IMG/VR virus record: IMGVR_UViG_3300042564_004703 | Coordinates: 1-61,203 of that record | DNA from: a virus | Direction: 5' to 3' (one strand) | Length of the DNA stretch: 61,203 nt | Shown: positions 7,717 through 14,628 of the stretch, one piece after another | How positions within the stretch are numbered: position 1 is the stretch's first letter | Layout: each line of letters opens with the position of its first letter | Notes under the pieces: generated by a model | The model's input: the letters and a program-made list of their open reading frames with translations, nothing else | Told to the model about the DNA's origin: nothing | Database searches by the model: none | Position numbers and translations under genes: made by a program

Positions 7717-8089
7717 ACTGTTCAACTGCTTCTTTAAATATTTTTTGCGCCAACTCAACTCTATCTTTTAGTTCTACTAAATGTTTTTCTTCTGCTTCTT
7801 TTCTTTCTTTGGGCGATAAAATAAAACGAGCCAAAGAAATATTAACAGAACTATTTTCCATACAGAAGTCATACCAATTTATTAGCTGTTCTTCAGTAAC
7901 ACCTAACTTATAGCAAATTAAAACATCTGAAAAATTAAAAAAATAATCTCCATAATTAAAAACTCCACCAATATCATCAGCTACATAGTAGTAGGAAGGG
8001 TCATTGTCATCAAAATAATCATATAAAAACTGATTTGTTAGTTTTATAGTTTGATTTTCCCATTTCTCTATTTCTTTATTTATCTTCAT
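7700..8089 (-). CDS. hypothetical protein
   Basis: 129 residues, acidic first half (DYFDDNDPSYYYVADDIGG), then a Lys/Glu-rich helical tail (RKEAEEKHLVELKDRVELAQ). One nucleotide is shared with the next gene upstream (stop/start overlap at 8089). Function unknown. Confidence 0.8.
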   Translation of the reverse strand: MKINKEIEKWENQTIKLTNQFLYDYFDDNDPSYYYVADDIGGVFNYGDYFFNFSDVLICYKLGVTEEQLINWYDFCMENSSVNISLARFILSPKERKEAEEKHLVELKDRVELAQKIFKEAVEQYENRN

Positions 8090-8424
8090 TATAAACTGTT
8101 TATAAACTCCTCAATTTCCTCATCTGATTTACCACCAATAATGTTTCCATAATTTGTGTGGTATTTATTAAAGTCAATTGCTTTTCTAATATCTTCTAAA
8201 TTATATTGTTTTTCCAGGAATTTTTCTGTGTCGGGTAAATCACATTTAAAATAATCATCTTCTTCTGCATATCCGTGTTCTAAAAGAAATCCTTCAAATT
8301 CCCAATACACTCTTAAAAACTGTTTTTTATCTATTTTACCCATCCAAAAGTTGAACATAGTTTTTCTTATCGTACCTGCAATTCTTATAAGTTCTTCTTT
8401 AGTTCCGTATTCTTCTATTCCCAT
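8089..8424 (-). CDS. hypothetical protein
   Basis: 111 residues, helical, acidic. It overlaps the gene before by 10 nt and the gene after by 1 nt, so the genes at 7170-8840 form one tightly coupled operon. No domain is recognised. Confidence 0.8.
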   Translation of the reverse strand: MGIEEYGTKEELIRIAGTIRKTMFNFWMGKIDKKQFLRVYWEFEGFLLEHGYAEEDDYFKCDLPDTEKFLEKQYNLEDIRKAIDFNKYHTNYGNIIGGKSDEEIEEFINSL

Positions 8425-8840
8425 CTCAATAAAGTTTTAATTTCTAATAACTCAAATACTTGATTAAATTCTTCTTCTGTTTTTAATTCTTTTCCGTCGA
8501 AAATAGTATCCTCTTCACCTCTGTTACTTCTCCACCAAATTAAAGTGCCACCACTATCACTTGCTATAAATAAACTACTATCATAGCCTGTTCCTGCACC
8601 CAACTTTCTTTTCTTTGACTGAAAAACTTCATTTTCATTATCATAAGTGAAATTCTTTCTTAAAAAACTGAATATTTCAGGAATAGATTTTATATTCTTC
8701 CACACATCAGCAGAATCACCATCTAAAAAACTTTCAATAATAGTAAAATTCTCTAATTTATTATTTTCTCCCAAATCTTTTAAATCAATGTACCAATTTA
8801 CAAAATCAATTACTTTATTTGTGTTCCACTCTTGTTTCAT
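8415..8840 (-). CDS. hypothetical protein
   Basis: 141 residues, acidic, with a central strand segment GTGYDSSLFIASDSGGTLIW that resembles the core of SMI1/KNR4-type folds, a weak resemblance only. First gene of the coupled series running down to 7170. Confidence 0.75.
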   Translation of the reverse strand: MKQEWNTNKVIDFVNWYIDLKDLGENNKLENFTIIESFLDGDSADVWKNIKSIPEIFSFLRKNFTYDNENEVFQSKKRKLGAGTGYDSSLFIASDSGGTLIWWRSNRGEEDTIFDGKELKTEEEFNQVFELLEIKTLLRWE

Positions 8841-8903
8841 TTAAGTTGTTTTTAGGCGTTCTGAGCCATTATTAATTATTTTTAATAGTCTTATATACTT
8901 TGA

Positions 8904-9170
8904 TTAAAAATCTACGTTTAAATCATCAATTTTAAGTTTATCATTTTCTTTTCCAAAATATAATTCTAATTCTTTTTCAAATGGCTTATTAACCTCATCA
9001 AGTTTATCTGCAATAGCTCTTAAAGTATATGCTGACCAACAACCTGATAAATCAGATTTCTCCCAAAAATAATAAGAACCGTTAGAATCTAATTGAAAAC
9101 TTCCTATTTCTTTACCTGTTATAGTTTGAACAGAATAACTTTTATTTAATTTCTCTATTTTAATTTCCAT
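8904..9170 (-). CDS. hypothetical protein
   Basis: 88 residues: an N-terminal beta sheet (SVQTITGKEIGSFQLDSNGS) followed by an acidic helical end. Its first codons overlap, in another frame, the remnant of a truncated frame (see 9155-9241). Function unknown. Confidence 0.75.
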   Translation of the reverse strand: MEIKIEKLNKSYSVQTITGKEIGSFQLDSNGSYYFWEKSDLSGCWSAYTLRAIADKLDEVNKPFEKELELYFGKENDKLKIDDLNVDF

Positions 9171-9241
9171 AATCTGTAGTAAAAGTTATCTATAAATATT
9201 TGTGGGTCGTTTAACTTTTCGCTCTCTGATTTGTAATATTC
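9155..9241 (-). pseudogene. C-terminal remnant of a small gene
   Basis: An open stretch of 29 codons ending at TAG 9155 reads EYYKSESEKLNDPQIFIDNF and then YYRLWKLK, protein-like and in the style of the neighbouring genes. It is preceded directly by a stop and has no start codon. The tail runs into the next gene's start, as coupled genes here do. Probably the end of a deleted gene. Confidence 0.25.
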
Positions 9242-9303
9242 CTAAAGCCAATTATTATTCAGTTTTTGAGAGTTTCTCTGTTTTATGTAACCGTCTTTGT
9301 AAT

Positions 9304-9807
9304 TCAAAATCTAAATATTCTAAATGTTATTCCTGCGCCTACTTGTGGTGTTGCTATTACGGTAGGTAGTGGTGTTGTTATTAATGAAAGTCCATATCCC
9401 GCATAAAGACTGAAAGAAAATTTTTTAGCTGCTTTTCGTTTTAACTTTTCATTTTCTTCTGTTAAAATTGCATTATTTGTTTCCTCCTCTTTAATAAGAG
9501 TGTCAGATTTAACTATTACATCTTTTGCTTTTGGAAGTAATGCTTCAGCTTTAAGTCTTAGAAAACGTTCATTATCTAATAACTTTTTATAATATTCTAC
9601 TCCACCAATTGCAATCTTATTAACTTTTTTTAAGTCTTTATTTTCGGCATTAATTTCTTCACATTCATAAATTCTATGTAACACCCACTCTCCTGCTTCA
9701 TAAGAAACTTTTACACTATCTTTTGATATTTCTTGACTTATACAAAGATTCGATGCTATCAGAGATAACAGAAGAATAAACATTTGTTGTGGCTTTAATT
9801 TTTTCAT
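9304..9807 (-). CDS. exported lysis-type protein, o-spanin-like
   Basis: 167 residues. An N-terminal signal peptide (KKLKPQQMFILLLSLIASNL) is followed by a helical, charged middle (residues 40-130) and a short C-terminal strand region ending in aromatic residues (AGITFRIFRF), as in outer-membrane strands. It is not a classical lipoprotein, since no good lipobox is seen. Its start lies 92 nt inside the preceding membrane-anchored gene in another frame, the arrangement typical of Rz/Rz1 spanin pairs. It probably links to the outer membrane during lysis. The spanin role is inferred from topology and overlap. Confidence 0.55.
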   Translation of the reverse strand: MKKLKPQQMFILLLSLIASNLCISQEISKDSVKVSYEAGEWVLHRIYECEEINAENKDLKKVNKIAIGGVEYYKKLLDNERFLRLKAEALLPKAKDVIVKSDTLIKEEETNNAILTEENEKLKRKAAKKFSFSLYAGYGLSLITTPLPTVIATPQVGAGITFRIFRF

Positions 9808-10105
9808 TTGTTTTAATTTTAATTGTTTTATAAATTATTTCTGTTGGTCTTGGAGTGCTTAGTAAGCTGTCGTTTTGAAGTATTAAATAATCATTCACTA
9901 AATTAATACTGTCTCTACTTTTTTCATAGTCGTTTTCGGCATCCTTTAGTTGTTGCTTGGCTATTATAAGCTCTGTTTTTGCATTAGTTAAGTCTCTGTT
10001 TGTTGGCTGTTTAGTTTTTAAGATTAGCATAATACTTAAAATTAGCGAAATAGTAAAAAATAATATTGCACTATTTTTCCAGGTTATGTATTTTTTAATT
10101 TCCAT
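9716..10105 (-). CDS. i-spanin-like membrane protein with coiled coil
   Basis: 129 residues from the chosen ATG at 10105 (a longer frame starts at 10183). A short basic N-terminus (MEIKKYITWKN) leads into one membrane helix at residues 12-32, then a periplasmic coiled coil (residues 38-95, rich in Ala, Gln, Lys, Asp). That is the layout of an inner-membrane spanin. The next gene is nested into its 3' end out of frame. Its partner, the endolysin, lies far away at 47.8 kb on the other strand. Confidence 0.55.
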   Translation of the reverse strand: MEIKKYITWKNSAILFFTISLILSIMLILKTKQPTNRDLTNAKTELIIAKQQLKDAENDYEKSRDSINLVNDYLILQNDSLLSTPRPTEIIYKTIKIKTNEKIKATTNVYSSVISDSIESLYKSRNIKR

Positions 10106-10215
10106 TTGTTTTAATAATTTTTGTAATCCGTTTTTATTTTTAATTTTATCTGAAAATAAAATACTAATTAAATGGCTGTCCATTTTAATTTTTATAAGTT
10201 ACGTTTTAAAGACTT

Positions 10216-10413
10216 TCACGTCTTATTATATTCCTTTTCTATTATTTGTCTGCATGTTTTACTTCGTTCCGTTTGTTTTTTCGGCTTTTCAGCAACTCCA
10301 CAGTATAGTAGTAAAAAGACAGAAAGAGGAAAAATAACACCGAAAAATATTCGGAATAATTTGATACTCCACAACTCTTCGGTATACCCAACTCTCGATT
10401 GATTAATTGTCAT
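10216..10413 (-). CDS. small membrane protein of a truncated cassette
   Basis: 65 residues with one hydrophobic segment (residues 22-42: FFGVIFPLSVFLLLYCGVA) and a basic tail. The leader just upstream of the ATG carries GTTTAG-A-rich-CTAAAC, the same hairpin leader found before the minus-strand genes of cassettes 2 and 4. The gene ends up just before repeat R1, as in those cassettes. It is therefore probably the surviving half of a further, truncated cassette. Confidence 0.55.
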   Translation of the reverse strand: MTINQSRVGYTEELWSIKLFRIFFGVIFPLSVFLLLYCGVAEKPKKQTERSKTCRQIIEKEYNKT

Positions 10414-10468
10414 TGTTTAGTTTATTTCTAAACACTGCCTGTCATTTCAGCACTTACGCCATACAATG

Positions 10469-10603
10469 ACACACAACGTTTTGTGGCTTTGCGAGGTTTG
10501 GGGAAAGCCTTCCCAATTTTTTGATTTATCAATATTTTTCCAAGTACAAAACAGAGTTTCAGTTTATCACTTCCGCCCAAATCTTGCAAAACCGCTGTTA
10601 GCC
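10469..10603 (+). repeat. attC-like repeat R1
   Basis: Left box CACACAAC followed by GTTTTGTGGCTTTGCGAGG; right arm CTTGCAAAACCGCT ending in GTTAGCC. The arms pair over about 22 bp with mismatches and with an extra GTTTT-type bulge in the left arm, as in the seven related repeats. Length 135 bp, in the range of integron attC sites. Confidence 0.8.
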
Positions 10604-10677
10604 GTTCGGTTTTATTCTTTTGCTAATTTAGTTTCTTTTTTATATTTTAGCAAATTAATTAAATATTCTTATATACT

Positions 10678-11079
10678 ATGTCTGACCAACCTTTAGTTCC
10701 ATTCAAAGCTTACTTTGAGTTTCAATATAATGATAACTTAAATAAGTTATACCCTGAACATTTAGAAACTTATTTACAAAGGTCTTCCGATGATGCTCAA
10801 ACAGTTAAAACAGCAACTTTTTTAAAAAACTACTTAACAGGTGCAAAACTTCCAATATTTTTAAAAGACAGAAAAGTAGATTTTGATTATCACACTCGTC
10901 ACTCTATTTATCCTGAAAGTTTTTCGGTTACAAATTTAAGTCAGTCTGTTGAATTTAAGGTTAAGTCTGATGAAGTTACTGTTATACAAATAGTAAAAGA
11001 TGATATTACTTTTAGAACCTCAAGTGGTGAGGTAAGGACTGAAACTTTAACAGACCAAATTAAATTATTTAGTCTTTAG
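10678..11079 (+). CDS. cassette 1 protein, unknown
   Basis: 133 residues, soluble. N-terminal half helical, C-terminal half beta-rich (SVEFKVKSDEVTVIQIVKDD). It starts 75 nt after the cassette boundary, behind an AT-rich stretch that could carry a promoter. Its stop overlaps the stop of the opposing gene by 4 nt. Integron cassettes mostly carry proteins of unknown function, and this fits. Confidence 0.75.
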   Translation: MSDQPLVPFKAYFEFQYNDNLNKLYPEHLETYLQRSSDDAQTVKTATFLKNYLTGAKLPIFLKDRKVDFDYHTRHSIYPESFSVTNLSQSVEFKVKSDEVTVIQIVKDDITFRTSSGEVRTETLTDQIKLFSL

Positions 11080-11285
11080 ATTTTTCTGCTTTGAGATAAC
11101 TTTTCATCTGCACTTTCTAAAATTTCAAGTAAGTCTTTGTAAGTTGTCTCAAATCTTTTTCCTTCTTTTTCGGTACTGATAAGTATTTCTACTTTATCTT
11201 TTTCGTCTGCAATTGTTCTATTCATATTTTTGTCTGTGAATAGAAAGAACTCTACTTTGTTTTTTGTTAAATAACTTTCTGTCAT
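11076..11285 (-). CDS. cassette 1 convergent small protein
   Basis: 69 residues, charged (FFLFTDKNMNRTIADEKDKV). Starts only 37 nt inside the cassette end and reads back towards its partner. Overlap of 4 nt with the partner suggests the pair is maintained as a unit; an antagonist or immunity relation is conceivable but unproven. Confidence 0.65.
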   Translation of the reverse strand: MTESYLTKNKVEFFLFTDKNMNRTIADEKDKVEILISTEKEGKRFETTYKDLLEILESADEKLSQSRKI

Positions 11286-11321
11286 TTTTTATGTCTTTTT
11301 TAGCACGTTTTGCCAAACTGA

Positions 11322-11449
11322 CGGCTAACGTTTCGCAGCTACACGAGGTGCAAGGCTTCGTGACTGCTGGGTTTATATTTAATTTTATGTTTTTCTTGCG
11401 GTTTTGCAATTCCACTAAATCCTTGCATCTTGTGTAACTGCTGTTGTGC
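11322..11449 (+). repeat. attC-like repeat R2
   Basis: Left box GGCTAAC, then GTTTCGCAGCTACACGAGG; right arm CATCTTGTGTAACTGCT ending GTTGTGC. The arms pair through GCAG-TACACgAGgTGCAAGG with mismatches. Same polarity as R1. Confidence 0.8.
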
Positions 11450-11548
11450 AATCGGCTTTTTGTTCACTTCGTATTTTCGACTATACTTTTTTCACCGCAA
11501 TTTAATAATATTTTACTATTTTCGCATTTCACTTTAAACAATTTTATT

Positions 11549-12031
11549 ATGGATTTTACTCAAGAAATACTTCCTTATATAAATTCTGCTATTTTAGTTT
11601 TTGGAGGTTGGTTTTTAAAACGTATTATTAATGACAAAAATTCCCAAATAGAAACCCTAACTAAAAACAGTAATTCGACTACAGAACTTTTAAATTCTAC
11701 TAAAGTGTTAATAGAAATGTATGATATACAAAAATTTAAAGAACACTTAGATTTTACAATTAATACTTTAGAGGAACGTCATAAAGTTGAAATTGAAAAA
11801 GTTTTTAAACTTTCAGAGCAAAATGTTAAAGATAAGATATTAGAGTTGGCTTCTCCTTGGTTAATTAAGTATCAAGAGCTATTAAACTATCAATTCCATT
11901 TTCTACTTCAAATGTCAGAGGAAGATTTAGAAAAAGTCCTTAAATCGCTTCCTGAAAATAAAGAGTTTATACAATATCAAATTAAAGCTATAAAGGAAAC
12001 TGGTAATCTTAAAGAACTCCCAAAGAACTGA
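11549..12031 (+). CDS. cassette 2 membrane-anchored coiled-coil protein
   Basis: 160 residues from the ATG at 11549; the longer frame from 11444 runs into the attC-like repeat and is rejected. One N-terminal membrane segment (residues 7-22) is followed by a long charged helix (residues 25-110) typical of coiled coils. It is probably an inner-membrane protein with a cytoplasmic helical domain. Function unknown. Confidence 0.7.
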   Translation: MDFTQEILPYINSAILVFGGWFLKRIINDKNSQIETLTKNSNSTTELLNSTKVLIEMYDIQKFKEHLDFTINTLEERHKVEIEKVFKLSEQNVKDKILELASPWLIKYQELLNYQFHFLLQMSEEDLEKVLKSLPENKEFIQYQIKAIKETGNLKELPKN

Positions 12032-12221
12032 TTTTGTCAACTCTGTTTCTATAATACATTTTTTTCATTTCAATATAATTTTCCATTGTTGTTACACCAA
12101 GAGCTACAAAATATAAATGCTCTTTGTCAAAAGTATCAAGAAAATATTTTTCACAATCACAATCTAATTTTTTAGATTGTAAAAACTTTATAAGTTTAGT
12201 ACACAACCATTTTTTTAACAT
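12009..12221 (-). CDS. cassette 2 convergent small protein
   Basis: 70 residues, basic N-terminus with Cys residues (CDCEKYF). Its leader contains TGTTTAG-A-rich-CTAAGC directly before GAAAAATG, the shared hairpin leader of cassette minus-strand genes. Overlaps its partner by 23 nt at the 3' ends. Confidence 0.65.
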   Translation of the reverse strand: MLKKWLCTKLIKFLQSKKLDCDCEKYFLDTFDKEHLYFVALGVTTMENYIEMKKMYYRNRVDKISSLGVL

Positions 12222-12279
12222 TTTTCGCTTAGTTTTTTTCTAAACATTGTGTTTTCAGCGTTAGTTCTGTTAAGCTGTT

Positions 12280-12418
12280 GCACAACGTTTTGTGGCTTCA
12301 AGAAGTGGCGTAACTTCAAGACTGCCGTTAATAAATAATTACTGTTTTTTAGTTTTTACGCCGAAACTTTACTGATAAATCCTAAGCCTAGCCATTTCTT
12401 GAAACCACTGTTAGCAAA
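12280..12418 (+). repeat. attC-like repeat R3
   Basis: Left box GCACAAC, then GTTTTGTGGCTTCAAGAAG; right arm GCCATTTCTTGAAACCACT ending GTTAGC. The arms pair through GTGG-TTCAAGAA-TGGC, one of the clearest stems of the set. 139 bp. Confidence 0.85.
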
Positions 12419-12491
12419 TCGGCTTTCTTTTTTCTTCCACAATTTAGTTATTTTTTCTTACTTTTGGTAAATCATTTTAAAACTTTAAATT

Positions 12492-12710
12492 ATGAACTAT
12501 CAAGAAGCTTTAGGTTATTTAGATTTAAACCTTTCAAAATTTCAAGAGTTATACCCAAATTCTATTTTTATTATCTCGCCATACTTATATAAAGATTTAG
12601 AAAGATTTATAAAGGATATAAATGAAAAAGGTATAAATAATGTAGATGTTAAAGATTATTCTTCTGATGGTCGTTTTGGTGTTTACGAATGGCGTTATAG
12701 AGCGTTGTAG
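12492..12710 (+). CDS. cassette 3 protein, unknown
   Basis: 72 residues, soluble and acidic (MNYQEALGYLDLNLSKFQEL). A TTAC-TTTTGG element lies about 30 nt upstream and may serve as a -7 box. The last 62 nt overlap the opposing gene. Function unknown. Confidence 0.65.
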   Translation: MNYQEALGYLDLNLSKFQELYPNSIFIISPYLYKDLERFIKDINEKGINNVDVKDYSSDGRFGVYEWRYRAL

Positions 12711-12972
12711 GATTAGTTGTATATCTGTTTATATTTAAAGATACTTTTACAATATCTGAATTTTCTATTTTAAAAGTTGGAAGAACTAAATATTTATTTT
12801 TAAATTCTAAAATAGTGTCGGCTATTTTATTCTCTAACTCTTTTTCTAATTCATCGTATTGAGATTCTGTGTAAGTTTCACTATCAGAAGCTAAATAGTT
12901 AATTCCTTCCTCGTTTCCTTTGTCAAAATTTTCTGAATATTCTTTTAAAATGTTTAAATCTTTTTCTGTCAT
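12649..12972 (-). CDS. cassette 3 convergent protein
   Basis: 107 residues from the ATG at 12972. An upstream in-frame ATG exists at 13005, but the stretch between contains GTTACT-A-rich-AGTAAC, a hairpin leader like that of the other cassettes, so the inner start is preferred. Acidic, helical middle; no domain is recognised. Confidence 0.6.
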   Translation of the reverse strand: MTEKDLNILKEYSENFDKGNEEGINYLASDSETYTESQYDELEKELENKIADTILEFKNKYLVLPTFKIENSDIVKVSLNINRYTTNPTTLYNAIRKHQNDHQKNNL

Positions 12973-13051
12973 TTTTGTTACTTGTTTTTTTAGTAACATT
13001 ATCAAACTGCTATTTTCCGTTTTAGTTTTTTGCGGATTTTTGGTTAAGCTG

Positions 13052-13189
13052 TTTGCTAACGTTTTGCTACTAGGCGATGTAGCGGGTTAAATATTCACTG
13101 ACTTTTAAGGTTCGCCTAAACTTTAAAAGTATAAAATTTCCATTCAGTTAAGCCTGTTGCCGCTATATTCGCTTAGTAGCTGTTGTGTG
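13052..13189 (+). repeat. attC-like repeat R4
   Basis: Left box TTTGCTAAC, then GTTTTGCTACTAGGCGATG; right arm CCGCTATATTCGCTTAGTAGCT ending GTTGTGTG. The arms pair through GCTACTA-GCG-TAGCGG with mismatches. Confidence 0.85.
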
Positions 13190-13249
13190 TTCGTTGTTTT
13201 TTATTTTATCAAATAAATTTTTTCTATCTTCGGCAAAAATTAATTTATT

Positions 13250-13672
13250 ATGACTTATGAAAAAATTTACGAAGAATTAAAAGATAACATAAAAAAGTTA
13301 CTGATTAATATTGCTTTCTTATTCCCTTTTTGGGCGTTGGCTATTTTTATCACAAAACCCTCTTTTTTAAAAAACCCTATTCATATTCAATTTATTTTGA
13401 CTTTCTGTTTAAGTTTTATGTGGTTATTAATTTATTTCTTAATTGCTGTTTTTATTGCAAGACTTTTCATAAAAAATAATCCATACATTATTCTTGAAAT
13501 TGGTAATCTTTTAGGTATTATGTCGCTTTGTGTATTTATAAATATAGCATATCACTATAATCAATCTTTAACAGATTTATTACAAAACAGTTTTTTATTC
13601 TCTACTTTCTTTTTAGCATTGGTAGCCATTCTAAATTTTGCCAACCATATTCAGAAGTCCAAAAAAGTATAA
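13250..13672 (+). CDS. cassette 4 membrane protein, four helices
   Basis: 140 residues with four predicted membrane helices (about residues 18-36, 46-72, 80-100 and 112-130). No family is recognised. A TATCTTCGG element lies about 20 nt before the ATG and resembles a Bacteroidota -7 box. It overlaps its convergent partner by 71 nt. Confidence 0.7.
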   Translation: MTYEKIYEELKDNIKKLLINIAFLFPFWALAIFITKPSFLKNPIHIQFILTFCLSFMWLLIYFLIAVFIARLFIKNNPYIILEIGNLLGIMSLCVFINIAYHYNQSLTDLLQNSFLFSTFFLALVAILNFANHIQKSKKV

Positions 13673-13853
13673 AACCTATACACATTATTGGTATCCCAAT
13701 ATATGCTGATTTAATAAATAGTTCCATAGAAAAAAAGTTTAGAGTTTCTCTATCTACTATTTCTATTTTAAAAGGGTTTTCTCTTTTAAAGATTATTACA
13801 CCCATATAAAACATCCATAAAAACAAACACAGTAAAATTAAGTTGATTATCAT
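13602..13853 (-). CDS. cassette 4 convergent membrane protein
   Basis: 83 residues with two hydrophobic segments (residues 2-22 and 50-68). The leader contains GTTTAG-AAAAAAA-CTAAAC directly before GAAAAATG. Both products of this cassette are membrane proteins, which suggests they act together in the envelope. Confidence 0.65.
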   Translation of the reverse strand: MIINLILLCLFLWMFYMGVIIFKRENPFKIEIVDRETLNFFSMELFIKSAYIGIPIMCIGFILFWTSEYGWQNLEWLPMLKRK

Positions 13854-13916
13854 TTTTCGTTTAGTTTTTTTCTAAACACTACCTATCATTTTCAGCACTT
13901 ACGCCATACAATAACA

Positions 13917-14044
13917 GCCAACGTTTTGCAGCTACAAGAAGTTGCGTACTTCATTCACTGCTGATTATTAATTAGTTATTTTTTTGTTTGGGGTGTTTCC
14001 GAATACACAGCAATTCTAGCAATTTATTGTAGGTGGTGTTATGG
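13917..14044 (+). repeat. attC-like repeat R5
   Basis: Left box GCCAAC, then GTTTTGCAGCTACAAGAAG; right arm GCAATTTATTGTAGGTGGT ending GTTATGG. The arms pair through CTACAA-AA-TTGC. It directly abuts the stop codon of the groES-like gene, where the forward cassette array meets the phage replication genes. Confidence 0.75.
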
Positions 14045-14275
14045 TTAAATCCACCTCAAAATCTGCTTGTCAATGACATAGCTTTCTCCATTAACAAGGA
14101 AGTCTCCTGTAACTAAAAGACTATCTCCAACTTTAACTTGCCTTTTAGAACCCTGTTTAAAATCTTCACCTATCCCTAAAACTATAACTACTCCTTTGAA
14201 TTCTCCCTTAGAGTCCATAGCAGTCCTTTTTTCTAAGACTCTTTCTACTAATAATCTATCCCCAAATATATTCAT
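14045..14275 (-). CDS. groES: GroES-like co-chaperonin
   Basis: 76 residues, shorter than bacterial GroES (about 95). It shows the Cpn10 pattern: N-terminal FGDRLLVER, then GVVIVLGIGED, VKVGDSLLV and the C-terminal VIDKQIL. The mobile loop that contacts GroEL (about residues 14-24) is short. It would cap the phage GroEL-like chaperonin encoded at 30172, or host GroEL, to help fold virion or other phage proteins. It lies on the early strand while groEL is late. The small upstream gene overlaps its start by 20 nt, so expression is coupled. Confidence 0.85.
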   Translation of the reverse strand: MNIFGDRLLVERVLEKRTAMDSKGEFKGVVIVLGIGEDFKQGSKRQVKVGDSLLVTGDFLVNGESYVIDKQILRWI

Positions 14276-14426
14276 CTTTTTGACTGTTTAATGAGTTATG
14301 TTGATTAATAAACTCCTCTTTATCTAAGACCCAATCTCCTGTCATATTTTCATAGATTTCAAATAGGTCTTCTGATTTTTTTAGTCTGTTGTAAGCGGTT
14401 TTATATGCTGTTTTATTCGATTTCAT
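14256..14426 (-). CDS. 56-residue hypothetical protein
   Basis: Frame from ATG 14426 to TAG 14256, beginning MKSNKTAYKTAYNRLKKSED. Overlaps the gene before by 14 nt and groES by 20 nt, so it sits in a coupled series. Charged, helical, no domain recognised. Confidence 0.7.
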   Translation of the reverse strand: MKSNKTAYKTAYNRLKKSEDLFEIYENMTGDWVLDKEEFINQHNSLNSQKDEYIWG

Positions 14427-14628
14427 TTATTTTCTGTTCTATTACTTCTAAATCTTTATCTGTTAATTCAAATATTTTTTTAGGTAGTATTATTTCAAAA
14501 CCTTTACCATTCTTTTTAACTTTTACTGCGTCGACATTTAACCATTGATTCTCATCTTCATTAAAATACTTTGTCTTGCAAAAGCTAATAAAAGAACACC
14601 CCGTATTACTTTTTATCTGATTCAACAT
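14413..14628 (-). CDS. hypothetical protein
   Basis: 71 residues with a basic strand region (VKVKKNGKGFEIILPKKIF) and an acidic helix at the end. Coupled by overlaps on both sides. Function unknown. Confidence 0.75.
   Translation of the reverse strand: MLNQIKSNTGCSFISFCKTKYFNEDENQWLNVDAVKVKKNGKGFEIILPKKIFELTDKDLEVIEQKINEIE

Larger units (their letters stand above)
10597..11328 (+). mobile_element. integron-like gene cassette 1
   Basis: The unit begins GTTAGCC and ends GGCTAAC, exact reverse complements, which is the attC signature of cassette excision at G^TT. It holds a convergent gene pair (10678-11079 plus, 11076-11285 minus). No integrase is present in the window. Confidence 0.7.
11442..12286 (+). 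mobile_element. integron-like gene cassette 2
   Basis: Begins GTTGTGC and ends GCACAAC, exact reverse complements and different from the boxes of cassette 1, as expected for independent cassettes. Contains the convergent pair 11549-12031 (plus) and 12009-12221 (minus). Confidence 0.7.
12410..13060 (+). mobile_element. integron-like gene cassette 3
   Basis: Begins GTTAGCAAA and ends TTTGCTAAC, a 9/9 reverse-complement match. Contains the convergent pair 12492-12710 (plus) and 12649-12972 (minus). Confidence 0.7.
13182..13922 (+). mobile_element. integron-like gene cassette 4 (imperfect ends)
   Basis: Begins GTTGTGTG and ends CAGCCAAC, a 6/8 match. The start matches exactly the box of R1 (CACACAAC), and the ~60 bp before R5 resemble those before R1. 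This suggests past recombination between related cassettes. Holds two membrane-protein genes in convergent orientation. Confidence 0.55.

Noticed and set aside
9716-10183. Long form of the i-spanin-like gene starting at 10183
   Set aside because: The extra 26 residues would put a polar stretch before the membrane helix; the ATG at 10105 gives the usual short basic N-terminus.
10172-10402. Plus-strand frames over 9957-10402
   Set aside because: They are rich in Phe, Leu, Ser and Cys, as expected for the complement of Lys/Glu/Arg-rich genes, and overlap the spanin-like and membrane-protein genes on the minus strand.
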